Shown here: piece by piece, positions 30,071 to 39,550 of the stretch | How positions within the stretch are numbered: the first letter of the stretch is position 1 | How the letters are laid out: the number at the start of each line of letters is the position of its first letter | Assembly (NCBI GenBank): GCA_902543485.1 | Contig: CACBYP010000003.1 | Location: 62,001 to 126,000 of the forward strand | DNA length: 64,000 nucleotides | Reading direction: 5' to 3' | Origin: an uncultured Pelagibacteraceae bacterium | Lineage (GTDB): Bacteria > Pseudomonadota > Alphaproteobacteria > Pelagibacterales > Pelagibacteraceae | The notes under the pieces: model-generated | Database searches by the model: none | Told to the model about the DNA's origin: nothing | What the model saw: the letters and a program-made list of their open reading frames with translations, nothing else | Program-made: the position numbers and the translations under genes

Positions 30071-30877
30071 TTAATTTACGTTATTTAAACTCCCACCAAA
30101 AATGAAACTCTCTATATTTTTTGCAAGTCCATTTCTTACATCGCAATCTACAACTACCCCACTCAGAGATGCTTCTCCATTGGCGGGAAAATGTTTTACA
30201 GATTCTTTTTTTAGAAATCTGTTAATTGAATTTTGTGCATTCATACCAATTACCGAGTCATAGTCGCCACACATTCCAGCATCAGTAATATAGCTAGTTC
30301 CATTTTTTAAGACTCTTGCATCATTTGTTGGCACGTGCGTATGAGTACCTACAACTAAAGTTGCATATCCATCAAATAGATTGCCTATAGCCATTTTTTC
30401 ACTTGTTATTTCTCCATGAAAATCCACTATTAAAAAATCATAATCCTTTGATTTTTTTTTTTCTGCAATAAATTCAGTAGCAATTTTAAAAACATCATCA
30501 CACTTTTTCATAAAAACGTTACCCATAAGATTTAATACACCAACTTTCAGATTTTTTTTTGAATTGAATATGGAAAAACCTTTGCCAGGTAAATTTCCAC
30601 TCATATTTATTGGTCTTAATAATTTTTTTTCAGTTTTTATATATTCATAAATTTCTTTTTGATCCCAAACATGATTGCCTGTTGTAATTACATCTACACC
30701 TACATTAAAAAGTTCATTAGCAATATTTTCAGTTAGACCCTTACCTTCACTGGCTGCATTTTCACCGTTAACACAAACAAAATCTATACCTTTTTTTGAG
30801 ACTATATTTGACAAGTTTTTTTTTACTGATTTGAGACCTGCATCTCCAACTATATCACCTAAAAATAAAATCTTCAT
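30071..30877 (-). CDS. YmdB-type metallophosphoesterase (TIGR00282 family)
   Basis: The 268-residue calcineurin-like phosphoesterase has MKILFLGDIVGD at the start, NGENAASEGKGL, TTGNHVWDQKEIYEY, and a late GTHTHVPTNDARVL metal site. The Bacillus member YmdB hydrolyses cyclic nucleotides and affects biofilm choice; the substrate here is not known. It lies between the 5-formyl-THF cycloligase gene and yebC with 1-2 base gaps, a typical alphaproteobacterial order. Confidence 0.93.
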   Translation of the reverse strand: MKILFLGDIVGDAGLKSVKKNLSNIVSKKGIDFVCVNGENAASEGKGLTENIANELFNVGVDVITTGNHVWDQKEIYEYIKTEKKLLRPINMSGNLPGKGFSIFNSKKNLKVGVLNLMGNVFMKKCDDVFKIATEFIAEKKKSKDYDFLIVDFHGEITSEKMAIGNLFDGYATLVVGTHTHVPTNDARVLKNGTSYITDAGMCGDYDSVIGMNAQNSINRFLKKESVKHFPANGEASLSGVVVDCDVRNGLAKNIESFIFGGSLNNVN

Positions 30878-30878
30878 T

Positions 30879-31418
30879 TTACATTAATTTTTCTGTCAAA
30901 ATTAAATCTAATTTTCTATCAAAATTTTCAACATTAATTTTATTAACTTTTTGATGTGAAAAAGCCAGTCCAATTGTTGTACATTTTTTAATTTGAGAAA
31001 TTTTTTCTAAATATCTGTCATAAAATCCACCACCATAGCCAATTCTGTTCCCGAATTTATCAAAAGCAACTATCGGTACAAATATTATATCTGGGTATAC
31101 TTTTTTCAATTTTAGTGGCTCAGGAATTCCTAATGAGCTTATTGTTAAAGGATCATTTGGACTCCATTTATAAAAATCCATTTGATGATTTCTTTTTATA
31201 ATCGGCAACGAAATACTATAACCGTGAGAATAAAATTTTTTTAGTATTTGCAAACAATCAAATTCAAAATTTATTGGAAAATAGCCTCCAATAATTTTAT
31301 TTTTTGATAGATTAATTTTATTATGAAAACTATCTATAATATTATTACCTATTTTGATTTCAAAATATTTTTTTTTTCTTAAGTTAATAATTTTTTTTCT
31401 TAATTTAAATTTTGACAC
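30879..31418 (-). CDS. 5-formyltetrahydrofolate cyclo-ligase
   Basis: From a GTG at 31418 the 179-residue protein begins SKFKLRKKIINLRKK, like family members. It has the substrate-binding and ATP loops PDIIFVPIVAFDKFGNRIGYGGGFYDRYL near the C-terminus. It converts 5-formyl-THF to 5,10-methenyl-THF with ATP. An in-frame ATG at 31463 would add 15 residues that do not resemble the family and would overlap zapA by 38 bases. The GTG start leaves a 7-base gap after zapA, so I prefer it. Confidence 0.88.
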   Translation of the reverse strand: MSKFKLRKKIINLRKKKYFEIKIGNNIIDSFHNKINLSKNKIIGGYFPINFEFDCLQILKKFYSHGYSISLPIIKRNHQMDFYKWSPNDPLTISSLGIPEPLKLKKVYPDIIFVPIVAFDKFGNRIGYGGGFYDRYLEKISQIKKCTTIGLAFSHQKVNKINVENFDRKLDLILTEKLM

Positions 31419-31425
31419 TGATATT

Positions 31426-31872
31426 TTATGAAACAGAAGTATTTGTGCTATTTTTTTTGACAAAGTCTTCTATTTCTAAAGTTACTTTATCTATTAAATT
31501 TTCATAACTTATTTTGTAGTTTTCAATATCATTCTCAAGTTCTTCTTGTGATGAGCTTAAATTTTTAATTTCATTTTCTTTGTTATCTTTGTACTGATAA
31601 ACTAAAGATTTTAATTCTTTAAATTTTTCTTTCAATTCTTGAAGCTCTTTTTTTTGCGCATCTACTTTTTTTTTGGTTTCAAAATACTCATCCATGACTT
31701 TTATAGAAGATATTAGTAATAATTTATTCTCTCCAATATTTCCAAGATCAAATTTTAGATCATTAAATTTTTTATTTAAACTCAAGGATAATTCTTCCAA
31801 ATGTTCCTCTTGACCATCTTCACAAGATAATAAATATTCTTTACCATTAAATTTTATATTTACATTTGCCAT
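31426..31872 (-). CDS. zapA: Cell division protein ZapA
   Basis: The 148-residue protein has an N-terminal ZapA domain (ANVNIKFNGKEYLLSCEDGQEEHLEELS) and a long C-terminal coiled coil from about 60 onward. ZapA crosslinks FtsZ filaments at the division site. The coiled coil is longer than in E. coli ZapA (109 residues), as in several alphaproteobacteria. It overlaps the upstream coiled-coil gene by 13 bases. Confidence 0.9.
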   Translation of the reverse strand: MANVNIKFNGKEYLLSCEDGQEEHLEELSLSLNKKFNDLKFDLGNIGENKLLLISSIKVMDEYFETKKKVDAQKKELQELKEKFKELKSLVYQYKDNKENEIKNLSSSQEELENDIENYKISYENLIDKVTLEIEDFVKKNSTNTSVS

Positions 31873-32183
31873 TTATCTATTTCTTCCAATAAATTATCTG
31901 TTTCTTGATTTAATTCATCAATTTTTTTATTAAATTGATTTTCTTTTCTTTTTGAAGTTTCGTAATCCTTTTTTAATTCATTTATTTGACTTCTAAGTTT
32001 TAAGTTTTCTTCTTCTAAGCTTTGGAGAGATGTGGTTATCTGTTTTTTTTCAATTTCTAATTGATTTTTTTGATCTTTTAAAATTGCAACTTTATCTAAT
32101 TCTTCATTATGTTGAATGTTTATCTCTCCTAATTTTTTTAAAGTATCCTTTAGTTTTTTTTCTTTTTCATCAATGTTTTTCAT
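31860..32183 (-). CDS. Small coiled-coil protein (DUF4164-like) between tkt and zapA
   Basis: The protein is about 107 residues from the ATG at 32183 (a further ATG at 32213 adds 10 residues of unlikely sequence). It is almost wholly predicted coiled coil, rich in Lys, Glu, Leu and Asn, with heptad-like leucines. I recognise no catalytic motif. Alphaproteobacteria often have a DUF4164-type coiled-coil gene next to zapA and tkt; the family label rests on that position and on composition. It may act with ZapA at the divisome. Confidence 0.68.
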   Translation of the reverse strand: MKNIDEKEKKLKDTLKKLGEINIQHNEELDKVAILKDQKNQLEIEKKQITTSLQSLEEENLKLRSQINELKKDYETSKRKENQFNKKIDELNQETDNLLEEIDKWQM

Positions 32184-32235
32184 ATATATATCTATATTAA
32201 TAAATTGAATCACCTAAGTCTAGATAGGATACTTT

Positions 32236-34191
32236 TTGAAAAATATAGAAAAAAATTTATCAAATGCTATTCGTTTTTTATCAATGGATGCGGTTCAAAA
32301 CGCTAATTCTGGTCACCCAGGTATGCCAATGGGTATGGCTGATGTTGCTACAATTTTATTTAAGTATTTTCTAAAATTTAATCCAAAAAATCCAAACTGG
32401 CTTAATAGAGATAGATTTATTTTGTCAGCTGGACATGGATCAATGTTGCTTTACTCGCTTTTGTACTTAACTGGATATAAAAGTGTATCACTTAACGATA
32501 TCAAGAAATTTAGACAATTAAATTCAATTTGTGCTGGACACCCAGAGTATCACCCAAACTCAGGTATTGAAACAACAACTGGTCCTTTAGGTCAAGGAAT
32601 TGCAAATTCTGTGGGTTTTGCAATTGCAGAAAAAATTTTAAAGAAAAAATTAGGAAGTAATTTAATAAATCACAAAACCTATGTCTTGGCTGGTGATGGG
32701 TGCCTTATGGAAGGAATAAGTCATGAAGCAATGAGTCTTGCCGGTCACCTTAGACTTAATAATCTTATTATGCTTTTTGATAATAATTCTATTTCAATAG
32801 ATGGTCCTACTAGTTTAGCAGTCTCAGATGACTATAAAAACAGATTTAAAAGCTATGGATGGAATTATATTTTAATCAATGGGCATAATTACAGAGAAAT
32901 TTATAATGCGTTAAAAAAAGCGCAAACATCAAAAAAACCAACTGTGATTTCATGTAAAACTAAAATAGGATTTGGATCTCCAAATAAAAGTGGAAAGGCC
33001 TCTTCTCATGGAAGTCCTCTTGGAATAGATGAAATTAAGTTAGTTAGAAAAAAATTAGATTGGAATTATAAACCATTTAAAATACCTAAAAAAATTTTAA
33101 TCGATTGGAGGAAAATTGGAGAAAAAGGTATTAAAAAGGAAAAAATATGGAATAAAACTTTTAGCAAACACAAACAAAAATTTAAAAATAATATAAAAAA
33201 TAAATTCTCAAGTTCAATTATAAAACAAAAAAAAGACGCGATAAAAAATTCTAAGACTATAGCTACAAGAAAATCCTCAGAAGAGTTTTTATCAGCTATA
33301 TTAAAAGGGAGAAATACTTTAATTGGCGGCTCAGCTGATTTAGCGGGATCAAACAATACAAAAACTAAGTTACATAAAGTTATTAATTCAAGTAACTTTG
33401 ATGGTAATTATATTCACTATGGTGTTAGGGAGCACGCTATGAGTGGAATAATGAATGGATTAGCTCTTCATAGTAATTTTATTCCTTATGGAGGTACTTT
33501 TTTAATATTTTCAGACTATTGCAAACCTTCAATAAGACTGTCTGCTATAATGAAACAGAAGGTAATTTATATAATGACACATGACTCGATAGGACTAGGA
33601 GAAGATGGTCCTACGCATCAACCAGTAGAGCAACTTGCTGCATTAAGATCTATTCCAAACTTAAATGTTTTAAGGCCAGCAGATCAAACTGAAACAATTG
33701 AATGTTGGGATATTGCTTTAAATAGCAACAAAACACCTAGCGTATTAGCCTTAACCAGACAAAACTTAAAACCCATAAGAAATAGCTTTAGCAAAAAAAA
33801 TCAATGTTCTATGGGAGCTTACGAAGTAATAAGGACCAGAAAAAACATAAATTTAACTATTTTAGCCTCAGGATCAGAGGTTAATCTTGCAATTGAGACT
33901 AGTCATAAATTGGCCAAACAAAAAATTTATTCAAAAGTAATATCAATGCCTTGCCAAGAAATTTTTGACAAACAAAACAAGAGCTATAAAGATAAAATCT
34001 TAAAAGAAAGCAAAAACATTTTTTCAATTGAGGCAGGATCAAAAATGCCTTGGGAAAAATATATTGAAAAAGGCTTGTCTTTTTCAATAGAGGACTTTGG
34101 TAAAAGCGCTCCTTATAAAAAAGTCTATGATCATTTTGGTTTAAGTAGTGAAAAAATTAGTAAAAAAATTAAATTTTATTTAAAAAAATGA
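32236..34191 (+). CDS. tkt: Transketolase
   Basis: The 651-residue ThDP enzyme has the N-terminal ANSGHPGMPMGMAD signature, the ThDP motif GDGCLMEGISHEA with the NN pair after it, and the pyrimidine-domain segments YGVREHAM and THDSIGLGEDGPTHQPVEQ. It moves two-carbon units in the pentose phosphate cycle. It starts with TTG at 32236, which keeps the usual N-terminal helix; a GGAT stretch about 7 bases upstream could be the ribosome site. The next ATG (codon 17) lies within the conserved fold. It heads the tkt-gap-pgk-fba run. Confidence 0.96.
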   Translation: MKNIEKNLSNAIRFLSMDAVQNANSGHPGMPMGMADVATILFKYFLKFNPKNPNWLNRDRFILSAGHGSMLLYSLLYLTGYKSVSLNDIKKFRQLNSICAGHPEYHPNSGIETTTGPLGQGIANSVGFAIAEKILKKKLGSNLINHKTYVLAGDGCLMEGISHEAMSLAGHLRLNNLIMLFDNNSISIDGPTSLAVSDDYKNRFKSYGWNYILINGHNYREIYNALKKAQTSKKPTVISCKTKIGFGSPNKSGKASSHGSPLGIDEIKLVRKKLDWNYKPFKIPKKILIDWRKIGEKGIKKEKIWNKTFSKHKQKFKNNIKNKFSSSIIKQKKDAIKNSKTIATRKSSEEFLSAILKGRNTLIGGSADLAGSNNTKTKLHKVINSSNFDGNYIHYGVREHAMSGIMNGLALHSNFIPYGGTFLIFSDYCKPSIRLSAIMKQKVIYIMTHDSIGLGEDGPTHQPVEQLAALRSIPNLNVLRPADQTETIECWDIALNSNKTPSVLALTRQNLKPIRNSFSKKNQCSMGAYEVIRTRKNINLTILASGSEVNLAIETSHKLAKQKIYSKVISMPCQEIFDKQNKSYKDKILKESKNIFSIEAGSKMPWEKYIEKGLSFSIEDFGKSAPYKKVYDHFGLSSEKISKKIKFYLKK

Positions 34192-35195
34192 CAATAAAAG
34201 TTGGCATTAACGGTATGGGAAGAATTGGCAGAATGATTGCTAGGTCAATTTATGAAAATTATAATGGTAAAATAATTATCAAACATATTAATAATAGATC
34301 GAGCTCTGAAATTTGTGCAAATTTATTAAGACATGATTCAATTCATGGTAATTTTAGTTCTCTAGTAAAATCTGGAGGAAATTACATAAAAATAAATAGA
34401 GAAAAAATATCTTACACGCAACACTCTATAATTAATGACATAAAGTGGAAAAAATATGGTGTAGATTATGTTTTTGAGTGTACAGGTAATTTTAATTCTA
34501 AAGATCAATTAATGCCACATATAGAAAATGGGGTAAAAAAAGTTATTGTATCAGCCCCATGTAAAATGGCAGACAAAACTATAGTTTTTGGCATAAATCA
34601 TAACAAGATCAAGAAGAATGATAGTATTATTTCAGCAGCTTCTTGCACAACAAATTGTTTAGCTCCTGTTGCAGACGTAATTAATAAAAATTTTATAATT
34701 CTTAATGGTTTTATGACAACCATACATGCTTTTACAAGTGATCAAAGAATATTAGATAATTCTCACAAAGATCCAAGAAGAGCGAGATCTGCAAGTCAAT
34801 CAATTGTACCCACATCTACTGGAGCATCAAAAGCTATTGGTGAGATTATACCCTCATTGAAAGGTAAGCTAGAGGGAGTAGCAATGAGAGTGCCCACACC
34901 AAATGTTTCATTAATAGAATTTATATTTAATGTAAAAAAAAATATTACCGTAAAAAAATTAAATAACTCTTTATTTTCAGCATCTAAAACGAAGCTTAAA
35001 AATATTCTAAATGTTACAGATGAAAAGCTAGTCTCAGTTGATTTTAATCATAATAGTGCATCTGCTATCATAGACTCATCACTTACTAATGTAGTTGGTA
35101 ATAAAATGGGTAAAATTTCAGCTTGGTATGATAATGAATGGGGTTTCTCGAATAGAATGTGTGATATTGCTGAGTATGTAAGCAAGATCAAATAA
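34188..35195 (+). CDS. gap: Glyceraldehyde-3-phosphate dehydrogenase
   Basis: The 335-residue protein has the Rossmann motif GINGMGRIGR, the catalytic cysteine Cys153 in ASCTTNCLAP, and SQSIVPTSTGASKAIG. It interconverts glyceraldehyde-3-P and 1,3-bisphosphoglycerate. At the end of the second beta strand, where NAD-dependent enzymes such as E. coli GapA have IND, this protein has INNRS (about 35-39). Loss of that aspartate followed by arginine may mean NADP(H) is accepted. It overlaps tkt by 4 bases and pgk by one. Confidence 0.96.
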   Translation: MTIKVGINGMGRIGRMIARSIYENYNGKIIIKHINNRSSSEICANLLRHDSIHGNFSSLVKSGGNYIKINREKISYTQHSIINDIKWKKYGVDYVFECTGNFNSKDQLMPHIENGVKKVIVSAPCKMADKTIVFGINHNKIKKNDSIISAASCTTNCLAPVADVINKNFIILNGFMTTIHAFTSDQRILDNSHKDPRRARSASQSIVPTSTGASKAIGEIIPSLKGKLEGVAMRVPTPNVSLIEFIFNVKKNITVKKLNNSLFSASKTKLKNILNVTDEKLVSVDFNHNSASAIIDSSLTNVVGNKMGKISAWYDNEWGFSNRMCDIAEYVSKIK

Positions 35196-36367
35196 TGAAA
35201 TCCATTGAAAATTTAGAAAATATTGAAAATAAAAGAGTAATTCTTAGACTTGATTTAAATGTTCCAATAAAAAATGGAAAAATAACAGACCCTAACCGAA
35301 TTGATAAGGTTATGCCTACACTAGAATTTCTATTAAAAAAAAAAGCAAAGATTATAATAATTTCTCACGTTGGAAGGCCAAAAGGTAAAATAGTTAAGGA
35401 ACTTTCTCTAGAATTGGTATCGTTGTATATTAAAAGTAAAATTAAAAAAGAAGTATCGTTACTTAAAGAAAATATTTTTAATCTAAATAAAGAAAACATT
35501 TTTAAGAATTCAAATCATGAGTTGGTACTACTTGAAAATATTAGATTCTATCCTGAAGAAGAGGCCAACGATGATAAATTTTCAAAGAAATTAGCAAGCT
35601 TAGGTGAAATATATGTTAATGATGCATTTTCCTGTTCACACAGAGATCATGCTTCTGTATCAAAAATAACAAGGTATATTCCATCGTACAGTGGAATTCA
35701 AATTAATGCAGAGGTAAATGCTCTCAACAAGATAACTTCTGAAATAAAAAAACCTATAACATGTATAATTGGTGGATCTAAAATATCTTCGAAAATAAAT
35801 ATAATAAAAAATTTAATACCAAAATTTAATAGTATTATAATAGTTGGTGCTATGGCAAATAATATACTGAAATTCAAAGGTTTAAAAATTGGTAGCTCTG
35901 TATATGAAAAAAATATTGATTACATAATTCAAGAAATTTTCACCTATGCTGAAAAAAATAAATGTAAAATATATTTTCCTAAAGATGTTAAAATTGGAAA
36001 AAAATTGAACGATAAATCTTTTGAAAAAGATTTTAAAGACATTGAAGATGATGATATGATACTTGATGTAGGATCAAAAACATTAATTGAAATAAAAAAA
36101 ATTATTGACGATTCCTCGACAATATTATGGAACGGACCATTAGGTTACTTTGAAAATGAGAATTTTTCATTAGGAAGTATAGAAGTTGCAAAATATATAT
36201 CGAATAGAGGGAACAAAATATTTTCCGTTGTTGGTGGAGGCGATACGGTTGCGGTAATTAATTCACTAAATATGAAAGATAAATTTAATTTTGTTTCAAC
36301 TGCAGGTGGAGCATTTTTAGAATATCTTGAAGGCAAAGTTCTCCCTGGTATAAAAGCATTAAATTAA
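35195..36367 (+). CDS. pgk: Phosphoglycerate kinase
   Basis: The 390-residue two-domain kinase has RLDLNVPIKNG near 18-28, the SHVGRPKG loop near 56-63, ENIRFYPEEEAND, and the C-terminal nucleotide-site sequences WNGPLGYFE and VVGGGDTVAVI. It transfers phosphate between 1,3-bisphosphoglycerate and ADP. The start overlaps the gap stop by one base and the stop abuts fba. The length is normal. Confidence 0.97.
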   Translation: MKSIENLENIENKRVILRLDLNVPIKNGKITDPNRIDKVMPTLEFLLKKKAKIIIISHVGRPKGKIVKELSLELVSLYIKSKIKKEVSLLKENIFNLNKENIFKNSNHELVLLENIRFYPEEEANDDKFSKKLASLGEIYVNDAFSCSHRDHASVSKITRYIPSYSGIQINAEVNALNKITSEIKKPITCIIGGSKISSKINIIKNLIPKFNSIIIVGAMANNILKFKGLKIGSSVYEKNIDYIIQEIFTYAEKNKCKIYFPKDVKIGKKLNDKSFEKDFKDIEDDDMILDVGSKTLIEIKKIIDDSSTILWNGPLGYFENENFSLGSIEVAKYISNRGNKIFSVVGGGDTVAVINSLNMKDKFNFVSTAGGAFLEYLEGKVLPGIKALN

Positions 36368-37381
36368 ATGTCTGAATTAAACAAAATAGCTCTTCAAATA
36401 TTGTCAAATGGCAAAGGTATACTTGCAGCTGATGAAAGTACAGCCACAATGACAAAAAGATTAGACTCAGTAAAAGTACATTCTGACGAAAATAATAGAC
36501 TCCTTTTTAGACAAACTCTTTTTTCATCTTCATCAATGAGTGAATGTATAGGTGGAGTAATACTATATGATGAAACAATAAAGCAAAGAACATCTAATGG
36601 AAAAACTATACCTGATCTAATAAACTCAAGTGGTTCATTAGCAGGGATTAAAGTTGATACAGGAGCCAAAATATTGGCAGGATCTAAAGAAGAAAAAATT
36701 ACAGAAGGTTTAGATGGTTTAAGAGAAAGACTTAATGATTATTATGAACTAGGAGCAAGATTTACAAAATGGAGAGGTGTTTACTTAATTTCTGATAAAT
36801 ATCCTAGCAAACTATCTATTTCCGCAAATGCTCACGCATTGGCTAGATACGCTGCTTTAGTTCAAGAAGCAGGAATGGTTCCAATAATTGAACCCGAAGT
36901 TTTAATGGATGGCGATCATTCAGCTAAAGATTGTTTGATGAAAACATCTGAAGTAATAAATAAATGTTATGAAGAGTTAGAATTAAATAATGTTGATTTA
37001 AAGGGAACAATATTAAAACCAAACATGATTTTACCAGGAAAAAATTCTGGTGAAAAAATTTCCAGTGAAGAAATAGCAGAACTAACTATAGATTGTTTAA
37101 AAAATAATGTGCCTTCATCAGTCCCAGGCATAGCTTTTCTATCAGGAGGTCAAACAGAGATAGAGGCTACAGCAAACTTAAATCAAATAAACATAAAAAA
37201 TGACACGAATTTTATAATGACTTATTCTTATGGAAGAGCTCTACAACAAAGTGCTCTAAAATTTTGGTCTAAAGATATAAAAAACATAATTGGAACCCAG
37301 AAAATATTCGATCACAGGGCTAAAATGTGTACTCTAGCTGCGCAAGGAAAATGGTCAGAAAATCTTGAAAATTCGCAATAA
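36368..37381 (+). CDS. fba: Fructose-bisphosphate aldolase, class I
   Basis: The 337-residue protein begins like class I (Schiff-base) aldolases, with GKGILAADEST near 14-24, then the KWRGVY segment, IEPEVLMDGDH and the lysine-bearing GTILKPNMILPG. No class II zinc ligands are seen. It interconverts fructose-1,6-bisphosphate with the triose phosphates. Together with ppdK, gap and pgk it supplies gluconeogenic flow toward sugar phosphates needed by the surface-sugar genes later in the window. It overlaps thiE by 17 bases. Confidence 0.96.
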   Translation: MSELNKIALQILSNGKGILAADESTATMTKRLDSVKVHSDENNRLLFRQTLFSSSSMSECIGGVILYDETIKQRTSNGKTIPDLINSSGSLAGIKVDTGAKILAGSKEEKITEGLDGLRERLNDYYELGARFTKWRGVYLISDKYPSKLSISANAHALARYAALVQEAGMVPIIEPEVLMDGDHSAKDCLMKTSEVINKCYEELELNNVDLKGTILKPNMILPGKNSGEKISSEEIAELTIDCLKNNVPSSVPGIAFLSGGQTEIEATANLNQINIKNDTNFIMTYSYGRALQQSALKFWSKDIKNIIGTQKIFDHRAKMCTLAAQGKWSENLENSQ

Positions 37382-37982
37382 AAAATTTATTTATTTAATA
37401 TCACCAAATAAAGTTACAAATAAATCATTTTATAATAATTTAGATTTAGTTTTGCGATCAAAAAAAGTTAAGTTTTTTCAGTTACGACTGAAAAAAGGAA
37501 ATATTAATAAAAAAATTACAATTGCTAGGAAAATTTTTAAAATTTGCAAAAAAAATAAAGTTAAATTTATTGTTAATGACAACCCTTATCTTGCTTTAAA
37601 AGTAAATGCAGATGGATGTCATTTGGGCCAAAAAGACATGAATGTTGCGAAAGCAAGAAGATTTTTAAAAAATAAAATAATTGGCGTTACTTGTCATAAT
37701 TCAATAAGCCTAGCAAAAAAAGCTTCATTAAGTGGAGCTAATTATATTGCGGTAGGCGCGTTCTACAAAACTACAACTAAAAAAGTAATTCATAGAGCAA
37801 ACATAAAAATTTTAAATAAAATAAAAATGTCAATAAATTTACCAGTCGTAGCTATTGGAGGAATTAATGAAAAAAATTATAAAAATCTTTTATTGAATAA
37901 AGCAGATTTTTTAGCTATTTCAGGCTACATTTGGAATAATAAAAAATTTAAACCATACCAAGCAATAAAAAATTTAATATGA
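37365..37982 (+). CDS. thiE: Thiamine-phosphate synthase-like protein
   Basis: The 205-residue TIM-barrel protein has the ThiE landmarks QLRLKKG near 41-47, a NDN motif (FIVNDNPYLA), DGCHLGQKD, the diphosphate-binding phrase AVGAFYKTTTKK and AIGGI near the end. ThiE joins HMP-diphosphate and thiazole phosphate. It is divergent and TenI-like paralogs exist, but the lysine/arginine and NDN sites are kept. It overlaps fba by 17 bases and efp by 4. Confidence 0.82.
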   Translation: MKIRNKKFIYLISPNKVTNKSFYNNLDLVLRSKKVKFFQLRLKKGNINKKITIARKIFKICKKNKVKFIVNDNPYLALKVNADGCHLGQKDMNVAKARRFLKNKIIGVTCHNSISLAKKASLSGANYIAVGAFYKTTTKKVIHRANIKILNKIKMSINLPVVAIGGINEKNYKNLLLNKADFLAISGYIWNNKKFKPYQAIKNLI

Positions 37983-38539
37983 AAATTAATGCAACAGAGA
38001 TAAGAGTGGGAATGATATTAGAGTATAAAAATGATTTATGGGAAGTATTGAAAACTAATCATGTTAAACCTGGAAAGGGTGGAGCATTTGCGCAAGTTGA
38101 AATGAAAAGTTTAATTAAAAATACTAAGCTTAATGAAAGATTTAGATCGAGTGAAAGTATAGAAAAGGCTTCATTGGAAGAGGAAAAATATAATTTCTTG
38201 TACAGTGATGATAATGATTTTTATTTTATGAATCCCACTTCATTTGAGCAAATAAATTTAAACAAAGATATGGTGGGTGATAAAGGCAAAATGCTAACCG
38301 AGAATTTAGAAGTTACTATTAATTTTCATAATGAAAAACCTTTAAGCATTTTACTTCCAAATCAATTGAATTGCATAATAGAAACAACTGATGCGGCAAT
38401 AAAAGGTCAAACAGTTTCCTCATCTTACAAACCAGCCGTGCTAAAGAATGGATTAAGTATTCAAGTTCCACCTTTTATAGAAAGTGGAGACACCATAATT
38501 GTTGATACAAGAACAATGGAATATGTAAAAAAAATTTAA
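37979..38539 (+). CDS. efp: Translation elongation factor P
   Basis: The 186-residue three-domain protein has the KOW-like N-terminal domain with the tip loop NHVKPGKGGAF (Lys33 is the usual modification site) and the C-terminal OB signature KPAVLKNGLSIQVPPFIESGD. EF-P relieves stalling at polyproline. No epmA/epmB is visible in the window. It sits between thiE and suhB with 1-4 base spacing. Confidence 0.97.
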   Translation: MKINATEIRVGMILEYKNDLWEVLKTNHVKPGKGGAFAQVEMKSLIKNTKLNERFRSSESIEKASLEEEKYNFLYSDDNDFYFMNPTSFEQINLNKDMVGDKGKMLTENLEVTINFHNEKPLSILLPNQLNCIIETTDAAIKGQTVSSSYKPAVLKNGLSIQVPPFIESGDTIIVDTRTMEYVKKI

Positions 38540-38540
38540 A

Positions 38541-39287
38541 ATGAATTCAATATCTGCAAACTTAAATTTAATGATAAAAGCTTGCGAAAAGGCATCAAAA
38601 ATAATTATAAGAGATTTTGGAGAGTTAGAGAATTTACAAGTATCAAAAAAAGGACCAAAAGACTTTGTTACAAAAACTGATAAAAAAGTAGAAAAAATTC
38701 TTATTGAGGAACTAGCAAAATCAAAAAAGAATTATTCATTTATAACTGAGGAAACTGGTAAAATTTTAAATAGGAATAAAGATATTTTCTGGATCATTGA
38801 TCCCATAGATGGCACAACAAATTTTTTACATGGTATTCCGCATTTTGCAATATCAATAGCACTTCAAATAAATGAAGAAATTGTAATTGGCTTAGTATTT
38901 GATCCAATAAAAAATGAGATTTTTTATGCTGAAAAAAATAATGGTTCTTTTTTTAACAATAATAGAGTGAGGGTTTCTAATAAATCAAATCTTGATGATT
39001 GTTTATTTGCTACTAACAACGATGGTATAAAATCAATATATCCAAAAATAAATTTGAGAAATTCAGGATGTGCAGCGCTTGACTTAGCGTATGTTGGATG
39101 CGGAAGATTAGACGGATATTTTCATAATAACATAAATTTATGGGATATTGCTGCAGGTAAAATTATAATTGAGGAAGCTGGTGGCAAAGTTAATAAAATA
39201 AACGATTTTAAAATTAACAAAATTGATATTAGAGCAGGTAATCCAAATATTTATGAAAAAATGCTTAAAAAACTAAATAAGTTTTAA
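38541..39287 (+). CDS. suhB: Inositol monophosphatase family protein
   Basis: The 248-residue phosphatase has the metal-site motifs EETG near 74-77, [10 protein letters not shown] near 91-100 and the late LWDIAAG. It hydrolyses inositol-1-P or related sugar phosphates; E. coli SuhB also helps rRNA antitermination. Its position between efp and rpmE, translation genes, makes either role possible. Metal ligands appear complete. Confidence 0.9.
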   Translation: MNSISANLNLMIKACEKASKIIIRDFGELENLQVSKKGPKDFVTKTDKKVEKILIEELAKSKKNYSFITEETGKILNRNKDIFWIIDPIDGTTNFLHGIPHFAISIALQINEEIVIGLVFDPIKNEIFYAEKNNGSFFNNNRVRVSNKSNLDDCLFATNNDGIKSIYPKINLRNSGCAALDLAYVGCGRLDGYFHNNINLWDIAAGKIIIEEAGGKVNKINDFKINKIDIRAGNPNIYEKMLKKLNKF

Positions 39288-39322
39288 TTGTTTTTAGAAT
39301 ATTTTTTGTTATAAGGCTGCCA

Positions 39323-39550
39323 ATGAAAAAAAACATACATCCAAATTACCATACAATTAAAGTTGAAATGACAGATGGAACTCAATTTGAAACCAGATCA
39401 ACTTGGGGATCTGAAAATGAAGTGCTAAAACTTGAAATAGATCCAATTTCCCATTCTGCATGGACAGGTGGAAAACAAAAAATTTTGGATAAAGGTAGAA
39501 TAAGTAAATTTAATAAAAAATTTCAAAATTTTAGATCAGAGAAAAAATAA
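39323..39550 (+). CDS. rpmE: 50S ribosomal protein L31
   Basis: The 75-residue protein begins [19 protein letters not shown] and has the L31 C-terminal block [25 protein letters not shown]. It contains no cysteine, so it is the zinc-free form. A 35-base gap separates it from suhB, and its stop overlaps the trcR start by one base. Confidence 0.96.
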   Translation: MKKNIHPNYHTIKVEMTDGTQFETRSTWGSENEVLKLEIDPISHSAWTGGKQKILDKGRISKFNKKFQNFRSEKK

